From Pseudomonadota bacterium (GTDB lineage: Bacteria > Pseudomonadota > Alphaproteobacteria > Acetobacterales > Acetobacteraceae), in NCBI GenBank assembly GCA_021801255.1, contig JAJYYH010000007.1:1-35318 (forward strand): a DNA stretch of 35,318 bases, written 5' to 3'. The notes below the pieces were generated by a model that saw nothing but the letters and a program-made list of their open reading frames with translations, had not been told where the DNA came from and did no database searches. Numbering within the stretch: position 1 is the stretch's first letter; each line of letters starts with the position of its first letter. This document shows, piece by piece, positions 17,982 to 26,387 of the stretch. The translations under genes and the position numbers were made by a program.

Positions 17982-19457
17982 ATGCTGGACGTCGCTTTCG
18001 CCAAACCGACGCTGCCCAAAAGCGGCGCCCTCGCGCTGCTGGTGGCCGAGGAGGAGGCGCCTTCAGGGCTTTTCGCCAGCGCCGACAGCGCGACCGCTGG
18101 CGCGCTCACCCGCGCCGCCGCGATCGCCGGCTTCGAAGGCAAAAAGGAACAAATCTGCGTGCTGCTCGCCCCCGGCGCCGGGCTTTCGCATGTCGTGCTC
18201 TCGGGGCTCGGCAAGCGCGCCGCGATCACCGCCCTGACCGCGGCCGAGGCCGCCGGCAACGCCATCGCCCAGATTGCCAGGGCGGAAACCGCGTCGCTCG
18301 CCGCGACCCTCACCCCCGAACTGCTCGCCGAAGCGGCGTTCGGCGCGGTCTTGCGCCTCTATCGCTTCGATCGTTACCGCACCACCGAAAAGCCCGACGA
18401 AAAGCCGAAACTCGCTCGCCTGAGCGTGCTCTCGGAGGCCCCGGAGAAGGCCAGGGCAGCCTTTGCCCCGCGCCTTGCGGTGGCCGAGGGGGTGACGCTC
18501 ACCCGCGATCTGGTGAGCGAGCCGGCCAACGTGCTGACGCCCGCGGAATTCGCCGAGCGCTGCCTGAAACTCGAGGATCTCGGCCTCAAGATCGAGGTGA
18601 TGGGGCCGAAGGAGCTGGGAAAACTCGGCTTCGGCGCGCTTTTGGGCGTGGCACAAGGGAGTGCCCATGAGCCACGCGTGGTGACGCTCCGCTGGCACGG
18701 CAGCGGGGCACGTAAAAAGGACCAGAAACCGCTCGCCTTCATTGGCAAGGGCGTCACCTTCGACACCGGGGGCATCAGCATCAAGCCCGCCGCCGGCATG
18801 GAAGACATGAAATGGGACATGGCCGGCGCCGGCGCCGTGGTCGGCGCGATGGCGGCCCTGGCGCGGCGCAAGGCGCGCGCCGATGTCCTGGGCGTCATCG
18901 GCCTCGTCGAGAACATGCCGTCGGGCACCGCGCAGCGTCCCGGCGACGTGGTGAAAAGCCATTCCGGCCAGACCATCGAGGTGATCAACACCGATGCCGA
19001 GGGAAGGCTCGTGCTCGCCGATCTGATGTCATGGTGCCAGGCGGAATTTTCCCCCCGCTTGATGGTCGATCTCGCGACGCTCACCGGCGCCATCATCATC
19101 GGGCTCGGCCACGAGCATGCCGGATTGTTCGCCAACAACGAGGAGCTGGCCGGCCATCTTCTGGAAGCCGGGCGCGAGAGCGGGGACAAACTCTGGCGCA
19201 TGCCGCTCGGAGAAGCCTATGACAAGCAGATCAAATCGACCATCGCCGACATGAAAAACGTGGGCGGCCGGCCGGGCGGGGCGATCACCGCGGCGCAATT
19301 CCTGCAACGCTTCGTGCGCGAGGGCACGCCCTGGGCACATCTCGACATCGCCGGCATGGCCTGGACCAGCAAGGACGCCCCCCTCACCCCGAAAGGGGCG
19401 AGCGGCTTCGGCGTGCGGCTGCTGAACCAGTTGGTGGCGCGCTTCCACGAGGCCTGA
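17982..19457 (+). CDS. pepA: Leucyl aminopeptidase (M17)
   Basis: Cytosolic hexameric metallo-aminopeptidase that trims N-terminal residues from peptides; in some bacteria it also binds DNA. The C-terminal catalytic domain has 'FIGKGVTFDTGGISIKPAAGMEDMKWDMAGAG' and the family signature NTDAEGRL, which supply the two-metal ligands and the catalytic Lys and Arg. Length 491 is typical. AAGGAG lies 11 bases before ATG 17982. The TGA stop at 19455-19457 shares a base with the ATG of holC (TGATG), so the two are coupled. Confidence 0.94.
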   Translation: MLDVAFAKPTLPKSGALALLVAEEEAPSGLFASADSATAGALTRAAAIAGFEGKKEQICVLLAPGAGLSHVVLSGLGKRAAITALTAAEAAGNAIAQIARAETASLAATLTPELLAEAAFGAVLRLYRFDRYRTTEKPDEKPKLARLSVLSEAPEKARAAFAPRLAVAEGVTLTRDLVSEPANVLTPAEFAERCLKLEDLGLKIEVMGPKELGKLGFGALLGVAQGSAHEPRVVTLRWHGSGARKKDQKPLAFIGKGVTFDTGGISIKPAAGMEDMKWDMAGAGAVVGAMAALARRKARADVLGVIGLVENMPSGTAQRPGDVVKSHSGQTIEVINTDAEGRLVLADLMSWCQAEFSPRLMVDLATLTGAIIIGLGHEHAGLFANNEELAGHLLEAGRESGDKLWRMPLGEAYDKQIKSTIADMKNVGGRPGGAITAAQFLQRFVREGTPWAHLDIAGMAWTSKDAPLTPKGASGFGVRLLNQLVARFHEA

Positions 19458-19909
19458 TGGCGGAAATCGCCTTCTATCACCTTCTCCGTTCCGGGCCCGA
19501 GCAGGTTCTGCCACAGCTCCTCGGCCGGACGCTGGCGCTCGGCGAACGCGCCGTCATCTATTGCGGCGACCCCGCGCGCCTTGCCGCTCTCGACGATGCG
19601 CTATGGCTGGCCACGCAGCCCGACTGGCTGCCCCACGGCACCAGCGAAACCGGGCACGCGGACCTTCAGCCGATCTGGCTCACCACCGCTGATGAAGCGC
19701 CGAACGGGGCGCGCTTTCTCTTCCTGATCGACGGCGCCGAGAGCCGCCGGCTCGACGCCTACGTCCGCGTCTTCGATCTCTTCGACGGCAACGATGAGGC
19801 GCAAACCGCGGCGGCGCGGGAACGCTGGCGGGCATACCAAGCCGCCGGCCACGCCGTCACCTACTGGCAGCAGGGCGCCAAGGGCTGGGAGCGGCGCGGC
19901 AAGGCTTGA
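19457..19909 (+). CDS. holC: DNA polymerase III subunit chi
   Basis: The chi subunit joins the clamp-loader complex to single-strand-binding protein through the SSB C-terminal tail. The sequence begins 'MAEIAFYHLLRSGPEQVLPQLL' and has 'DDALWLATQPDWLPHG', 'QPIWLTT' and 'RFLFLIDGAE', the pattern of alphaproteobacterial HolC. Length 150 is normal. It overlaps the pepA stop by one base, a common pepA-holC arrangement in Proteobacteria. From 19910 to 20006 no gene is seen; the stretch becomes AT-rich toward the Pho box. Confidence 0.9.
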   Translation: MAEIAFYHLLRSGPEQVLPQLLGRTLALGERAVIYCGDPARLAALDDALWLATQPDWLPHGTSETGHADLQPIWLTTADEAPNGARFLFLIDGAESRRLDAYVRVFDLFDGNDEAQTAAARERWRAYQAAGHAVTYWQQGAKGWERRGKA

Positions 19910-20006
19910 AGACTGGATTTGACGAAGCTTGGGCCTTGGCCGCACCACCCTCCAATAGCTGATTTTCCGTGAATTTCCAGTGAAAACTATATCGTGAAGT
20001 TTATAA

Positions 20007-20024
20007 TTGTCACGGCCCTGTCAT
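20007..20024 (+). promoter_or_regulatory. Pho box (PhoB-binding site) upstream of porin gene
   Basis: TTGTCAC-GGCC-CTGTCAT is two 7-base direct repeats with a 4-base spacer, which is the PhoB consensus layout; only two bases differ from CTGTCAT in the first repeat and none in the second. A -10-like TATATC lies at 20040-20045, about the distance expected for a PhoB-dependent promoter. The surrounding leader is AT-rich. This predicts induction of the porin under phosphate limitation. Confidence 0.65.
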
Positions 20025-20130
20025 AAAATCTTCTTCATTTATATCACGAAACCGCGATCGCAACTGACTAGGGTCCGCCCGCCTCGCGCCCGGCTCGCCC
20101 GGGCCTTCACGGAAACGCGGTGTGGACCCC

Positions 20131-21969
20131 ATGACACGACCCTCTGCCCGAACCCTATCGCTTCTCGCTGCCACCCTCCTCGCCGCCAGCAGCCTCCACG
20201 GCTTGCCGGCGCGGGCGCAGGACGCGAGCGATGGTCTCGATGCCGTCGAGAAGCAGATCCAGGATCTGCAAAAACAGCTCCAGCAGCTCAAGAAACAACT
20301 GGCCGCCGAGGCCAAGGCCAAGGCCGCCGAGGCGGCCAAGCTCAAGGCCGCCGAAAACGCCCCGAGCAACGCCCCGATCGCGCCGGGCGGCGGGCCAGGC
20401 ACCGCCGCCGCCGAGGGTCTCGCGCCGACCCCGCTCACCGCTGGCCAGCTTCAGGCCCAAGGCGGCGCGCCGCCGCCGCTCGTGCCGCAGCAAGTGCCAC
20501 CCAATATCGCCCCGCCGGCGGCGACCACGAATGTCAACCCGATACCGCCGTCCGAGTTCTCCGATCAGATCCCGATCACCGAGGTGCCACCCCCGCCCGG
20601 CTCGGATTCGCTCTATTCGGCGAGCCCCGCCATCCTCACCCAGATGGCGCCGGGCTATTCCTTCCGCGTCGGCGGGCTCAGCATTTCGCTCGGCGGCTAT
20701 GTCGAGGCGGCATCGATCTACCGCAACCACGACGAAACCGCCGGAGTCAATTCCGGCTTCGGCTACGCCATCCCGATGCCCAATACGCCGCAATACCACA
20801 TGCCGGAATTTCGCGAGGACGGCCGCCAGAGCCGCTGGGCGGCGCTGGCCCAGGGTAATGTGTCGGACTCCATCTCGGTCGCCGCCTATCTCGAGGGCGA
20901 CTTCCTCTCCGCCGCGCCGACCGCCAACTCGATCCAGAGCAGCAGCTACAACCCGCGCTGGCGGCTCTACTACGCCCAGATCGACGATTCCGATAACGGC
21001 CTGCACGGCGTCTTTGGCGAGATCTGGTCGCTCATCGTGCCCTTCAAAACCGGCATGGTGCCGCGCCAGGAACTCATCCCGATCGATGTGGAGGCGCAAT
21101 ACGTCGTGGGCTTCGGCTGGACGCGCAATCTCGGGCTCCGCCTGGTCAAGAGCTTCGACGACAACATCTTCAATGTCGGCATCTCGCTCGAGAACCCGGA
21201 GGGCGTCTATTACACCGGCCCCAACGGCACCGGCGTGCCCGGCACCACAAGCTATTACTTCCCCGGCGGACCGGTCTATTACTCCGGCACCAACTACACC
21301 GTCGACGCCGCGCCCGACGTCGTCATCAAGGGCACCGCCGATCCCGGCTTCGGCGGCCATTACGAACTCTACGGCCTCGGCCGCTGGCTCCAGGACCGCA
21401 CCAGCCTCGGCAATGGCGGGCAGAACCACGTGGTTCCCGCCGGCGGTATCGGCGGCACCGCGCTCTATTCGTTCTTCGACCAGTTCCTCGACCTCTACAC
21501 CTCCTTCCTCGTCGGCTACGGCATCGGCCGCTACACCTCGGCCGGCCTGCCCGACGCGACGATCGCGCGCAATGGCGCGCCGGCGCCGATCCCCGGCGAG
21601 CAGGTGCTGCTCGGCGGCATCGCCCACCCCACCGACGCTATCGACATCTATTCCTATATCGGCCGCGAACAGGAGCAATCGACCGCCTTCAATATCGGCA
21701 ACAAGGGCTATGGCTATGGCAGCCTGCTCTATTCCAACGCCGGCTGCGATATCCAGAACAACCCGACCTGCGCCGCCAATATCTCGGCGGTCACCGAAGG
21801 CACGATCGGCCTCTGGTGGCGCTGGCTGGAGGGCAACAGCGTCGGCGTCTTCCTCGTCGGCCCACAATACGAGTATCTGCGCCGCGACGACTTCAAGGGG
21901 ATCGGCGGATCACCCAAGGTCAACGAGCAGATCGGCATGTTGAGTTTGCGCTTTTATCCGTTCCAGTAA
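20131..21969 (+). CDS. Outer-membrane porin-like protein with N-terminal coiled coil
   Basis: Has a Sec signal peptide, with predicted cleavage after Ala29 (LPARA-QD). Residues about 36-75 form a Lys/Gln/Ala-rich coiled coil (repeats such as 'IQDLQKQLQQLKKQLAAEAKAKAAEAAKLKAAE'), then a Pro/Ala-rich linker to about 140, then a large beta-barrel of alternating aromatic strands ending 'LSLRFYPFQ'. Length is 612. Coiled-coil-plus-barrel proteins of this type resemble trimeric porins of acetic-acid bacteria and relatives; the exact family is uncertain. A GTG three codons upstream is possible, but ATG 20131 gives a normal signal sequence. The Pho box at 20007-20024 suggests a role in phosphate uptake across the outer membrane (inference). 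Confidence 0.82.
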   Translation: MTRPSARTLSLLAATLLAASSLHGLPARAQDASDGLDAVEKQIQDLQKQLQQLKKQLAAEAKAKAAEAAKLKAAENAPSNAPIAPGGGPGTAAAEGLAPTPLTAGQLQAQGGAPPPLVPQQVPPNIAPPAATTNVNPIPPSEFSDQIPITEVPPPPGSDSLYSASPAILTQMAPGYSFRVGGLSISLGGYVEAASIYRNHDETAGVNSGFGYAIPMPNTPQYHMPEFREDGRQSRWAALAQGNVSDSISVAAYLEGDFLSAAPTANSIQSSSYNPRWRLYYAQIDDSDNGLHGVFGEIWSLIVPFKTGMVPRQELIPIDVEAQYVVGFGWTRNLGLRLVKSFDDNIFNVGISLENPEGVYYTGPNGTGVPGTTSYYFPGGPVYYSGTNYTVDAAPDVVIKGTADPGFGGHYELYGLGRWLQDRTSLGNGGQNHVVPAGGIGGTALYSFFDQFLDLYTSFLVGYGIGRYTSAGLPDATIARNGAPAPIPGEQVLLGGIAHPTDAIDIYSYIGREQEQSTAFNIGNKGYGYGSLLYSNAGCDIQNNPTCAANISAVTEGTIGLWWRWLEGNSVGVFLVGPQYEYLRRDDFKGIGGSPKVNEQIGMLSLRFYPFQ

Positions 21970-21983
21970 GATATAGTTAAGGG

Positions 21984-22089
21984 CCAGGGCTCCGCCCTGG
22001 ACCCGCTGGGGCCAGCTTCCCCAGACCCGCATCATGGAAAGGATTGCAAAGGCTTCGCCTTTGCTCGGGTCCAGGGGTGAAACCCCTGG
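21984..22089 (-). repeat. Four-hairpin intergenic element, copy B
   Basis: Inverted copy of 14859-14964, the same 106-bp length. The stems (on the + strand) are 21984-22000, 22006-22024, 22046-22064 and 22071-22089. The central GCAAAGGC hairpin and the linker are nearly identical to copy A, whereas the outermost stem differs at paired positions (CCAGGGGT/ACCCCTGG in place of CAAGGGGC/GCCCCTTG). It lies between the convergent porin and ABC-F genes. Confidence 0.85.
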
Positions 22090-22092
22090 CCT

Positions 22093-23952
22093 TTATCCTT
22101 CCTCCAGCGCGGACGCAGCTTCGAGCCAATCCTCCTCGGCGGCGGCGATTTCGGCCGCGATCGCCGCGAGCCGCTTGTTGGCGGTGACGATGTCGGCGGC
22201 CCGGGCGGCTTCATAGAGCGCGGGATCGGCGAGTTTCGCCTCGATCCGCGCGCGTTCGGCGAGGAGTTTCGCGAGCCGTGTCTCGGCCGCCGTTGCCGCG
22301 CGCCGGAGGGGTGCCGTCTCGGCCCGCTGTTCGGCGCGGGCGCGCCGCTCATTCCCCCGCTCGGGCGCTTTTTCCCCCCGCTCGATGGGCTGAGGCGCCA
22401 TGATCGCGGCGCGATAGGCGGCAAGATCGCCCTCGAACGGTTGCACCCTGCCAGCGGCCACCAGCCACAGCCGATCGGCGATGAGATCGATCAAATGCGC
22501 GTCATGGCTGATCAGCACCACCGCGCCGGGAAATTCGGCGAGCGCGGCGACGAGCGCCTGGCGGGCGTCGATATCGAGATGGTTGGTCGGTTCGTCGAGC
22601 ACCAGGAGATGCGGCGCCTCGCGCGTTGCCAGCGCGAGCGCGAGGCGCGCCCGCTCGCCCCCCGAAAGCTCGCCGACACGCCGCTCAACCCGCTCTGCAT
22701 CGAGCCCGAAACGCGCGAGATGGGCGCGGAGCGTGGTCGGCGTCGCATGCGGCAGGGCGCGGGCGAGATGATCGAGCGGGGTGTCGCCTGCCACCAGATC
22801 CTCGATCTGGTGCTGCGCGAAATAGCCGACCGCCAATCCCCGCGCCCGCTCCATCCGTCCGGCCATGGGCTCAAGCCGTCCCGCCAGCAGTTTCGCCAGC
22901 GTCGATTTGCCGTTGCCATTGGCGCCGAGCAGCGCGATGCGATCCTCCATGTCAAGCCGCAGCGAGACCTCGCGCAGCACCGCCCGCCCGTCATAGCCCA
23001 GGACCACGCGATCGAGGGTGAGCAAGGGCGGCGCGATGCCGCGCGGGGGCGGAAAATCGAAGCGCGTCGGGGTTTCCTCCACCACCAGGGCGATCGGTGG
23101 CAGCCGCGCCAGCGCCTTGAGCCGCGATTGCGCCTGGCGCGCCTTGCTCGCCTTCGCCCGAAACCGCTCGACGAAGGCGGAGATTCGCGCCCGCTCGGCG
23201 GTCATGCGCTCGGCCGCGCGCGCTTCCTGGGCGCTGCGTTCGGCGGTGATGCGCGCGAAGGCCGCGAACCCGCCGGGGGTGAGGGAAAGCTTGCCCCGCG
23301 CGAGATGGGCGATGGCATGGACGGCGCGATCGAGCAGGCCCTGGTCGTGCGAGACGATCAACGCCGCACCAGGAAAGCGCGTGAGCCAGGCTTCGAGCCA
23401 GAGCGCCGCTTCGAGATCGAGATGGTTGGTCGGTTCGTCGAGCAGCAGGAGATCGGGCGCGGCGAAAAGGGCGCTTGCCAGTGCCACGCGCATCCGCCAG
23501 CCGCCCGAGAAATCGCCGATCGGGCGGGCCTGCGCCAGGCTATCGAAACCGAGCCCGGAAAGGATGCGCGCGGCTCGTGCGGGTGCGGCCTCGGCGCCGA
23601 TCGCGCGCAACCGCTCATGGATTTCCCCGAGCCGCACCGCGCCCGCGCTCCCGGCCTCGGCGAGCAGCGCCAAACGCTCGCTGTCGGCTGCCAGCACGGT
23701 CTCCAGCACGCTTGCCGCCCCCCCTGGCGCTTCTTGCTTCACCCAGCCGAGGCGGGCGCGCGCATTGAGGCGGATTTCCCCGCCATCGGGGGTGATTTCG
23801 CCGGCGACGAGGCGCAGGAGCGTCGATTTCCCCGCCCCGTTCGCCCCCACCAGCCCGACCCGCTGGCCGGCGCCGATGGCGAGATCGGCGCGCTCCAGCA
23901 GCGCCCGACCCTGAATGGAAAAACTGACGGCGGAGAGTTCGAGCAGGCTCAT
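22093..23952 (-). CDS. ABC-F family ATPase (YheS/Uup-like)
   Basis: Two fused ATP-binding cassettes and no membrane domain, 619 residues. The first has Walker A 'GANGAGKST', a degenerate signature 'FSGGWRMR' and 'LLLDEPTNHLDL'; the second has 'GANGNGKST', 'LSGGERARLALA' and 'LVLDEPTNHLDID'. Between them lies the basic P-site-tRNA-interaction linker ('RARISAFVERFRAKASKARQAQSRLK'), and the C-terminus is an Ala/Glu/Arg-rich coiled coil. ABC-F proteins act on the ribosome, affecting stalled translation or antibiotic tolerance. ATG 23952 starts the conserved 'MSLLELSAVSFSIQGR'. It is divergent from ndk. Confidence 0.91.
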   Translation of the reverse strand: MSLLELSAVSFSIQGRALLERADLAIGAGQRVGLVGANGAGKSTLLRLVAGEITPDGGEIRLNARARLGWVKQEAPGGAASVLETVLAADSERLALLAEAGSAGAVRLGEIHERLRAIGAEAAPARAARILSGLGFDSLAQARPIGDFSGGWRMRVALASALFAAPDLLLLDEPTNHLDLEAALWLEAWLTRFPGAALIVSHDQGLLDRAVHAIAHLARGKLSLTPGGFAAFARITAERSAQEARAAERMTAERARISAFVERFRAKASKARQAQSRLKALARLPPIALVVEETPTRFDFPPPRGIAPPLLTLDRVVLGYDGRAVLREVSLRLDMEDRIALLGANGNGKSTLAKLLAGRLEPMAGRMERARGLAVGYFAQHQIEDLVAGDTPLDHLARALPHATPTTLRAHLARFGLDAERVERRVGELSGGERARLALALATREAPHLLVLDEPTNHLDIDARQALVAALAEFPGAVVLISHDAHLIDLIADRLWLVAAGRVQPFEGDLAAYRAAIMAPQPIERGEKAPERGNERRARAEQRAETAPLRRAATAAETRLAKLLAERARIEAKLADPALYEAARAADIVTANKRLAAIAAEIAAAEEDWLEAASALEEG

Positions 23953-24056
23953 GGGCGATGGATCGCCCATGCGACGCCGCCGATCAAGCTCTTGCCGCAT
24001 TGCGGGAGAGCGGATAAAGCCGCGCCGAACCAGACCCTCGGACAAAGGATGCCGCC

Positions 24057-24479
24057 ATGGCCGTCGAGCGCACGCTCTCCATCATCAAGCCGGACGCGAC
24101 GCGGCGCAATCTCACCGGTCGGATCAACGCGGTGTTCGAGGCCCAAGGCCTGCGCATCGTCGCGCAACGGCGCCTGCGCCTGAGCCGCGCGCAAGCCGAA
24201 GCCTTTTATGCCGTGCATCGCGAACGGCCGTTTTTCAATGATCTGGTGGCCTTCATGACCTCCGGGCCGGTGGTGGTGCAGGTGCTGGAGGGGGATAACG
24301 CGGTGGCGCGCAACCGCGAGATCATGGGCGCGACCGACCCCAAAAAAGCGGCCCCCGGCACCATCCGCGCCGAATTCGCCGAAAGCATCGAGGCCAATTC
24401 CGTGCATGGCTCCGACAGCGCGGAAAACGCCGCCAGCGAAATCGCGTTTTTCTTCGCGACGAGCGACATCACCGGCTGA
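24057..24479 (+). CDS. ndk: Nucleoside-diphosphate kinase
   Basis: Transfers the gamma-phosphate of ATP to other NDPs and dNDPs through a phospho-His intermediate. '[18 protein letters not shown]' is the conserved N-terminus, and the active-site His117 is in the signature 'NSVHGSDS'. The length of 140 is exact for the family. It is divergent from the ABC-F gene, 104 bp away, and is followed by the inverted repeat at 24484-24556. Confidence 0.95.
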   Translation: MAVERTLSIIKPDATRRNLTGRINAVFEAQGLRIVAQRRLRLSRAQAEAFYAVHRERPFFNDLVAFMTSGPVVVQVLEGDNAVARNREIMGATDPKKAAPGTIRAEFAESIEANSVHGSDSAENAASEIAFFFATSDITG

Positions 24480-24483
24480 GAGT

Positions 24484-24556
24484 TTGAAAAAGAATGCCCT
24501 CGCGTCCCAGAATCGACCATAAAAAATCAATGTTTTCAGAGGGCAGTCTTTTTCAA
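24484..24556. repeat. 18-bp inverted repeat between convergent genes
   Basis: 24484-24501 and 24539-24556 are inverted repeats with 17 of 18 bases paired (arms begin TTGAAAAAGA and end GCCCTC), separated by a 37-bp AT-rich spacer. The arms end in A/T runs, so the structure could terminate both ndk and the epoxide-hydrolase-like gene. It could also be the remains of a small terminal-inverted-repeat element. Confidence 0.7.
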
Positions 24557-24595
24557 GTTCGATTGATTTTCAGGCTCTGAGGCGCAGCCCGAGGG

Positions 24596-25717
24596 TCAGC
24601 CGCACCGTAGCAGGAAATCGCCAAGCGTCGCCAGTACGGCCGCGGGCTGTTCCTGCTGCACCCAGTGCCCGGCGCCAGGGATGAGATGGTGGCCACGGAA
24701 TTGCGCGCAGGCCCGCGCCATGCGCTCGAGGTTTCCGGGCACCTGATAGACCCCCCAATCGCTCGCTCCGGCGATGAACAGCGCCGGCACCTCGATTGAG
24801 CGGCCGGCGAAGATTTCCTGCTCGGCGCGTCCGACACCGCCCCTCGCCGCGCGATACCAGTTGAGCCCGCCCTGAAAGCCGGTGCGGGCGAATTCGCCGG
24901 CATAGATCCCAAGCTCCGCCTCGGTGAGCCAGGCACAAGCGGCGAGCGCACGGGTGTCGGGCACCGCGCGCGCCACCGTCGCGGCCATGTCGGCAGCGCG
25001 GTCCATGATGTAGTAGGTCGGCATCTGGGCGAGTTCGGCGGCCTCGAAGGCGCGCAGGGGAAACGGCCGATTGCCCGGCCAGTCGGCACTTTTCATGTGG
25101 TAATAGGCGCGCAGAAAGGCCGCGAGCCCCTGCGGGGCGCGCAGCATGTCGGTATTGGCCGTGGCCGTCGAATAGTACCGTTGATAGTGCTTGCGCGGGC
25201 GCGCCAGGGCGGCGAGCGCGGCGTCGATATCGCCGCCGCCATGGGATCGGGAGAGCGCGGGCGGGCCGGGAAAAGGCGCGCTCATCAACACGAGCGCGCG
25301 AAACAGATCGGGGCGCAGGAGCGCGCACCAGGCCGCGAGCGGGGCGCCGAAATCATGCCCGATCACGCAGGCGGCGTGGTCATGGCCGCAAGCGGCGATC
25401 AGCCCGATGGCATCGCGCGCCAGGTTGAACATGGCAAATCGCGAGAGATCGCAGTCATAGGCGTTATCCCAGCCGGTGGTCCGGCCATAGCCGCGTTGAT
25501 CGGGGGCGATGACGTGAAACCCGGCTGCGGCGAGAGCCGGCATGATTTTGCGCCAGGAAAAGGCGAGTTCGGGAAAGCCGTGCAGCAGGAGCGCGAGCGG
25601 CCGGCCGGGTCGGCCGAACCCAGCCTCGAGGTAGTGGATATCGAGCCCGTTGATGCCGGAAACAAAACGCGCCCGCACCCCTTGCGGCAGTTGCGCGGAC
25701 GCGAGCGGGCCGATCAT
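24596..25717 (-). CDS. Alpha/beta-hydrolase, epoxide-hydrolase-like
   Basis: A 373-residue hydrolase with the HGFPE oxyanion motif (residues 46-50), 'GHDFGAP' with the nucleophilic Asp122, a later acid in 'GASDWGVYQ' and His in 'GAGHWVQQEQP'. An Asp nucleophile in this elbow marks epoxide hydrolases and haloalkane dehalogenases; HGFPE and the cap Tyr residues favour an epoxide hydrolase. The cap region ('RKHYQRYYSTATANTDML..YYHMKSADWPGN') is longer than in small bacterial enzymes. ATG 25717 overlaps the TGA of the isomerase gene (ATGA). Substrate unknown. Confidence 0.85.
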   Translation of the reverse strand: MIGPLASAQLPQGVRARFVSGINGLDIHYLEAGFGRPGRPLALLLHGFPELAFSWRKIMPALAAAGFHVIAPDQRGYGRTTGWDNAYDCDLSRFAMFNLARDAIGLIAACGHDHAACVIGHDFGAPLAAWCALLRPDLFRALVLMSAPFPGPPALSRSHGGGDIDAALAALARPRKHYQRYYSTATANTDMLRAPQGLAAFLRAYYHMKSADWPGNRPFPLRAFEAAELAQMPTYYIMDRAADMAATVARAVPDTRALAACAWLTEAELGIYAGEFARTGFQGGLNWYRAARGGVGRAEQEIFAGRSIEVPALFIAGASDWGVYQVPGNLERMARACAQFRGHHLIPGAGHWVQQEQPAAVLATLGDFLLRCG

Positions 25718-26316
25718 GCCGAGAGGCGGCGCTCGAGAAAATCGAGCCGGTCCTGGCCCCAGAAAATCTCCGCCCCGATCACGTAGCTCGGGGCGCCAAA
25801 CACGCCCCGGGCGATCGCGCGCTCGGTATCGGCCGCGCGCATCGCCGCCCAGCGCGGATCTTCCGCCGCCGCGAGCAGGGATTGGCCATCGAGCCCGACC
25901 TCCGCGATCAGCGCGGCGAGGGTTGCCTTGTCGGCGGTATCACGTTCCTCCTCCCACAGCGCCTTGAGCACACGATGGGCGAGCGCGATCGCCGGCCCGC
26001 TTCCCAGCGTCTCCCGCGCCGCGATCACGGCGTGGGCGGCCAGCGTCTCGTTGGCAGGGAAGTGGCGCGGGCGGAGGTGGATCGGGATGCCGAGCGCATC
26101 ACGCCAGCGGCTCAGCTCCATCATCCGATAGGCCTGGCGCGCCGGCGCCCGCTGGCCGAGCGGCAGCCCCCCCGTGGCGGCGAAAATCGCCCCGTAATCG
26201 ACGGGATAAATGCGCAGGCCCGCGCCATGCCGCGCCACCAACGCGCCCAGCCGTGCCGCGCCGAAATGCGTCCAGGGCGAGTTCAGCGAGACATAATAGT
26301 CGATCGTGACCGCCAT
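25714..26316 (-). CDS. DsbA-family 2-hydroxychromene-2-carboxylate isomerase-like protein
   Basis: A thioredoxin-fold protein of the HCCA isomerase group (200 residues), which uses glutathione in the isomerisation of naphthalene-derived chromenes and in related reactions. Evidence: N-terminal 'TIDYYVSLNSPWTHFGAARL' with Ser13-Pro14 replacing the CxxC of DsbA, 'PVDYGAIFAATGGLPLGQRAPARQAYRMMELSRW' and C-terminal 'GVFGAPSYVIGAEIFWGQDRLDFLER'. ATG 26316 has GGAGGA 6 bases upstream. It is coupled to the epoxide-hydrolase-like gene. The real substrate is probably not naphthalene, as no ring-hydroxylating genes are nearby. Confidence 0.86.
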   Translation of the reverse strand: MAVTIDYYVSLNSPWTHFGAARLGALVARHGAGLRIYPVDYGAIFAATGGLPLGQRAPARQAYRMMELSRWRDALGIPIHLRPRHFPANETLAAHAVIAARETLGSGPAIALAHRVLKALWEEERDTADKATLAALIAEVGLDGQSLLAAAEDPRWAAMRAADTERAIARGVFGAPSYVIGAEIFWGQDRLDFLERRLSA

Positions 26317-26355
26317 ACCGCTTCCTCCCGATGATGCCGGATCATCGCCACCCGC

Positions 26356-26379
26356 GCCGGCTGGCGCAAGCCGGCTTTT
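26356..26379 (+). terminator. Hairpin with short T run, weak terminator candidate
   Basis: GCCGGCT and AGCCGGC pair around a 6-base loop, followed by TTTT on the + strand. Both neighbouring genes are on the minus strand, so this orientation does not match an obvious transcript. It could be an attenuating structure in the leader of the isomerase gene or chance. Confidence 0.25.
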
Positions 26380-26387
26380 GCAAACTC

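Noticed and set aside
20155-21867. Long antisense frame opposite the porin
   Set aside because: Composition (Ala, Gly, Asp, Val, Arg runs) is that of a reverse-complement shadow; the + strand has a signal peptide, coiled coil and barrel.
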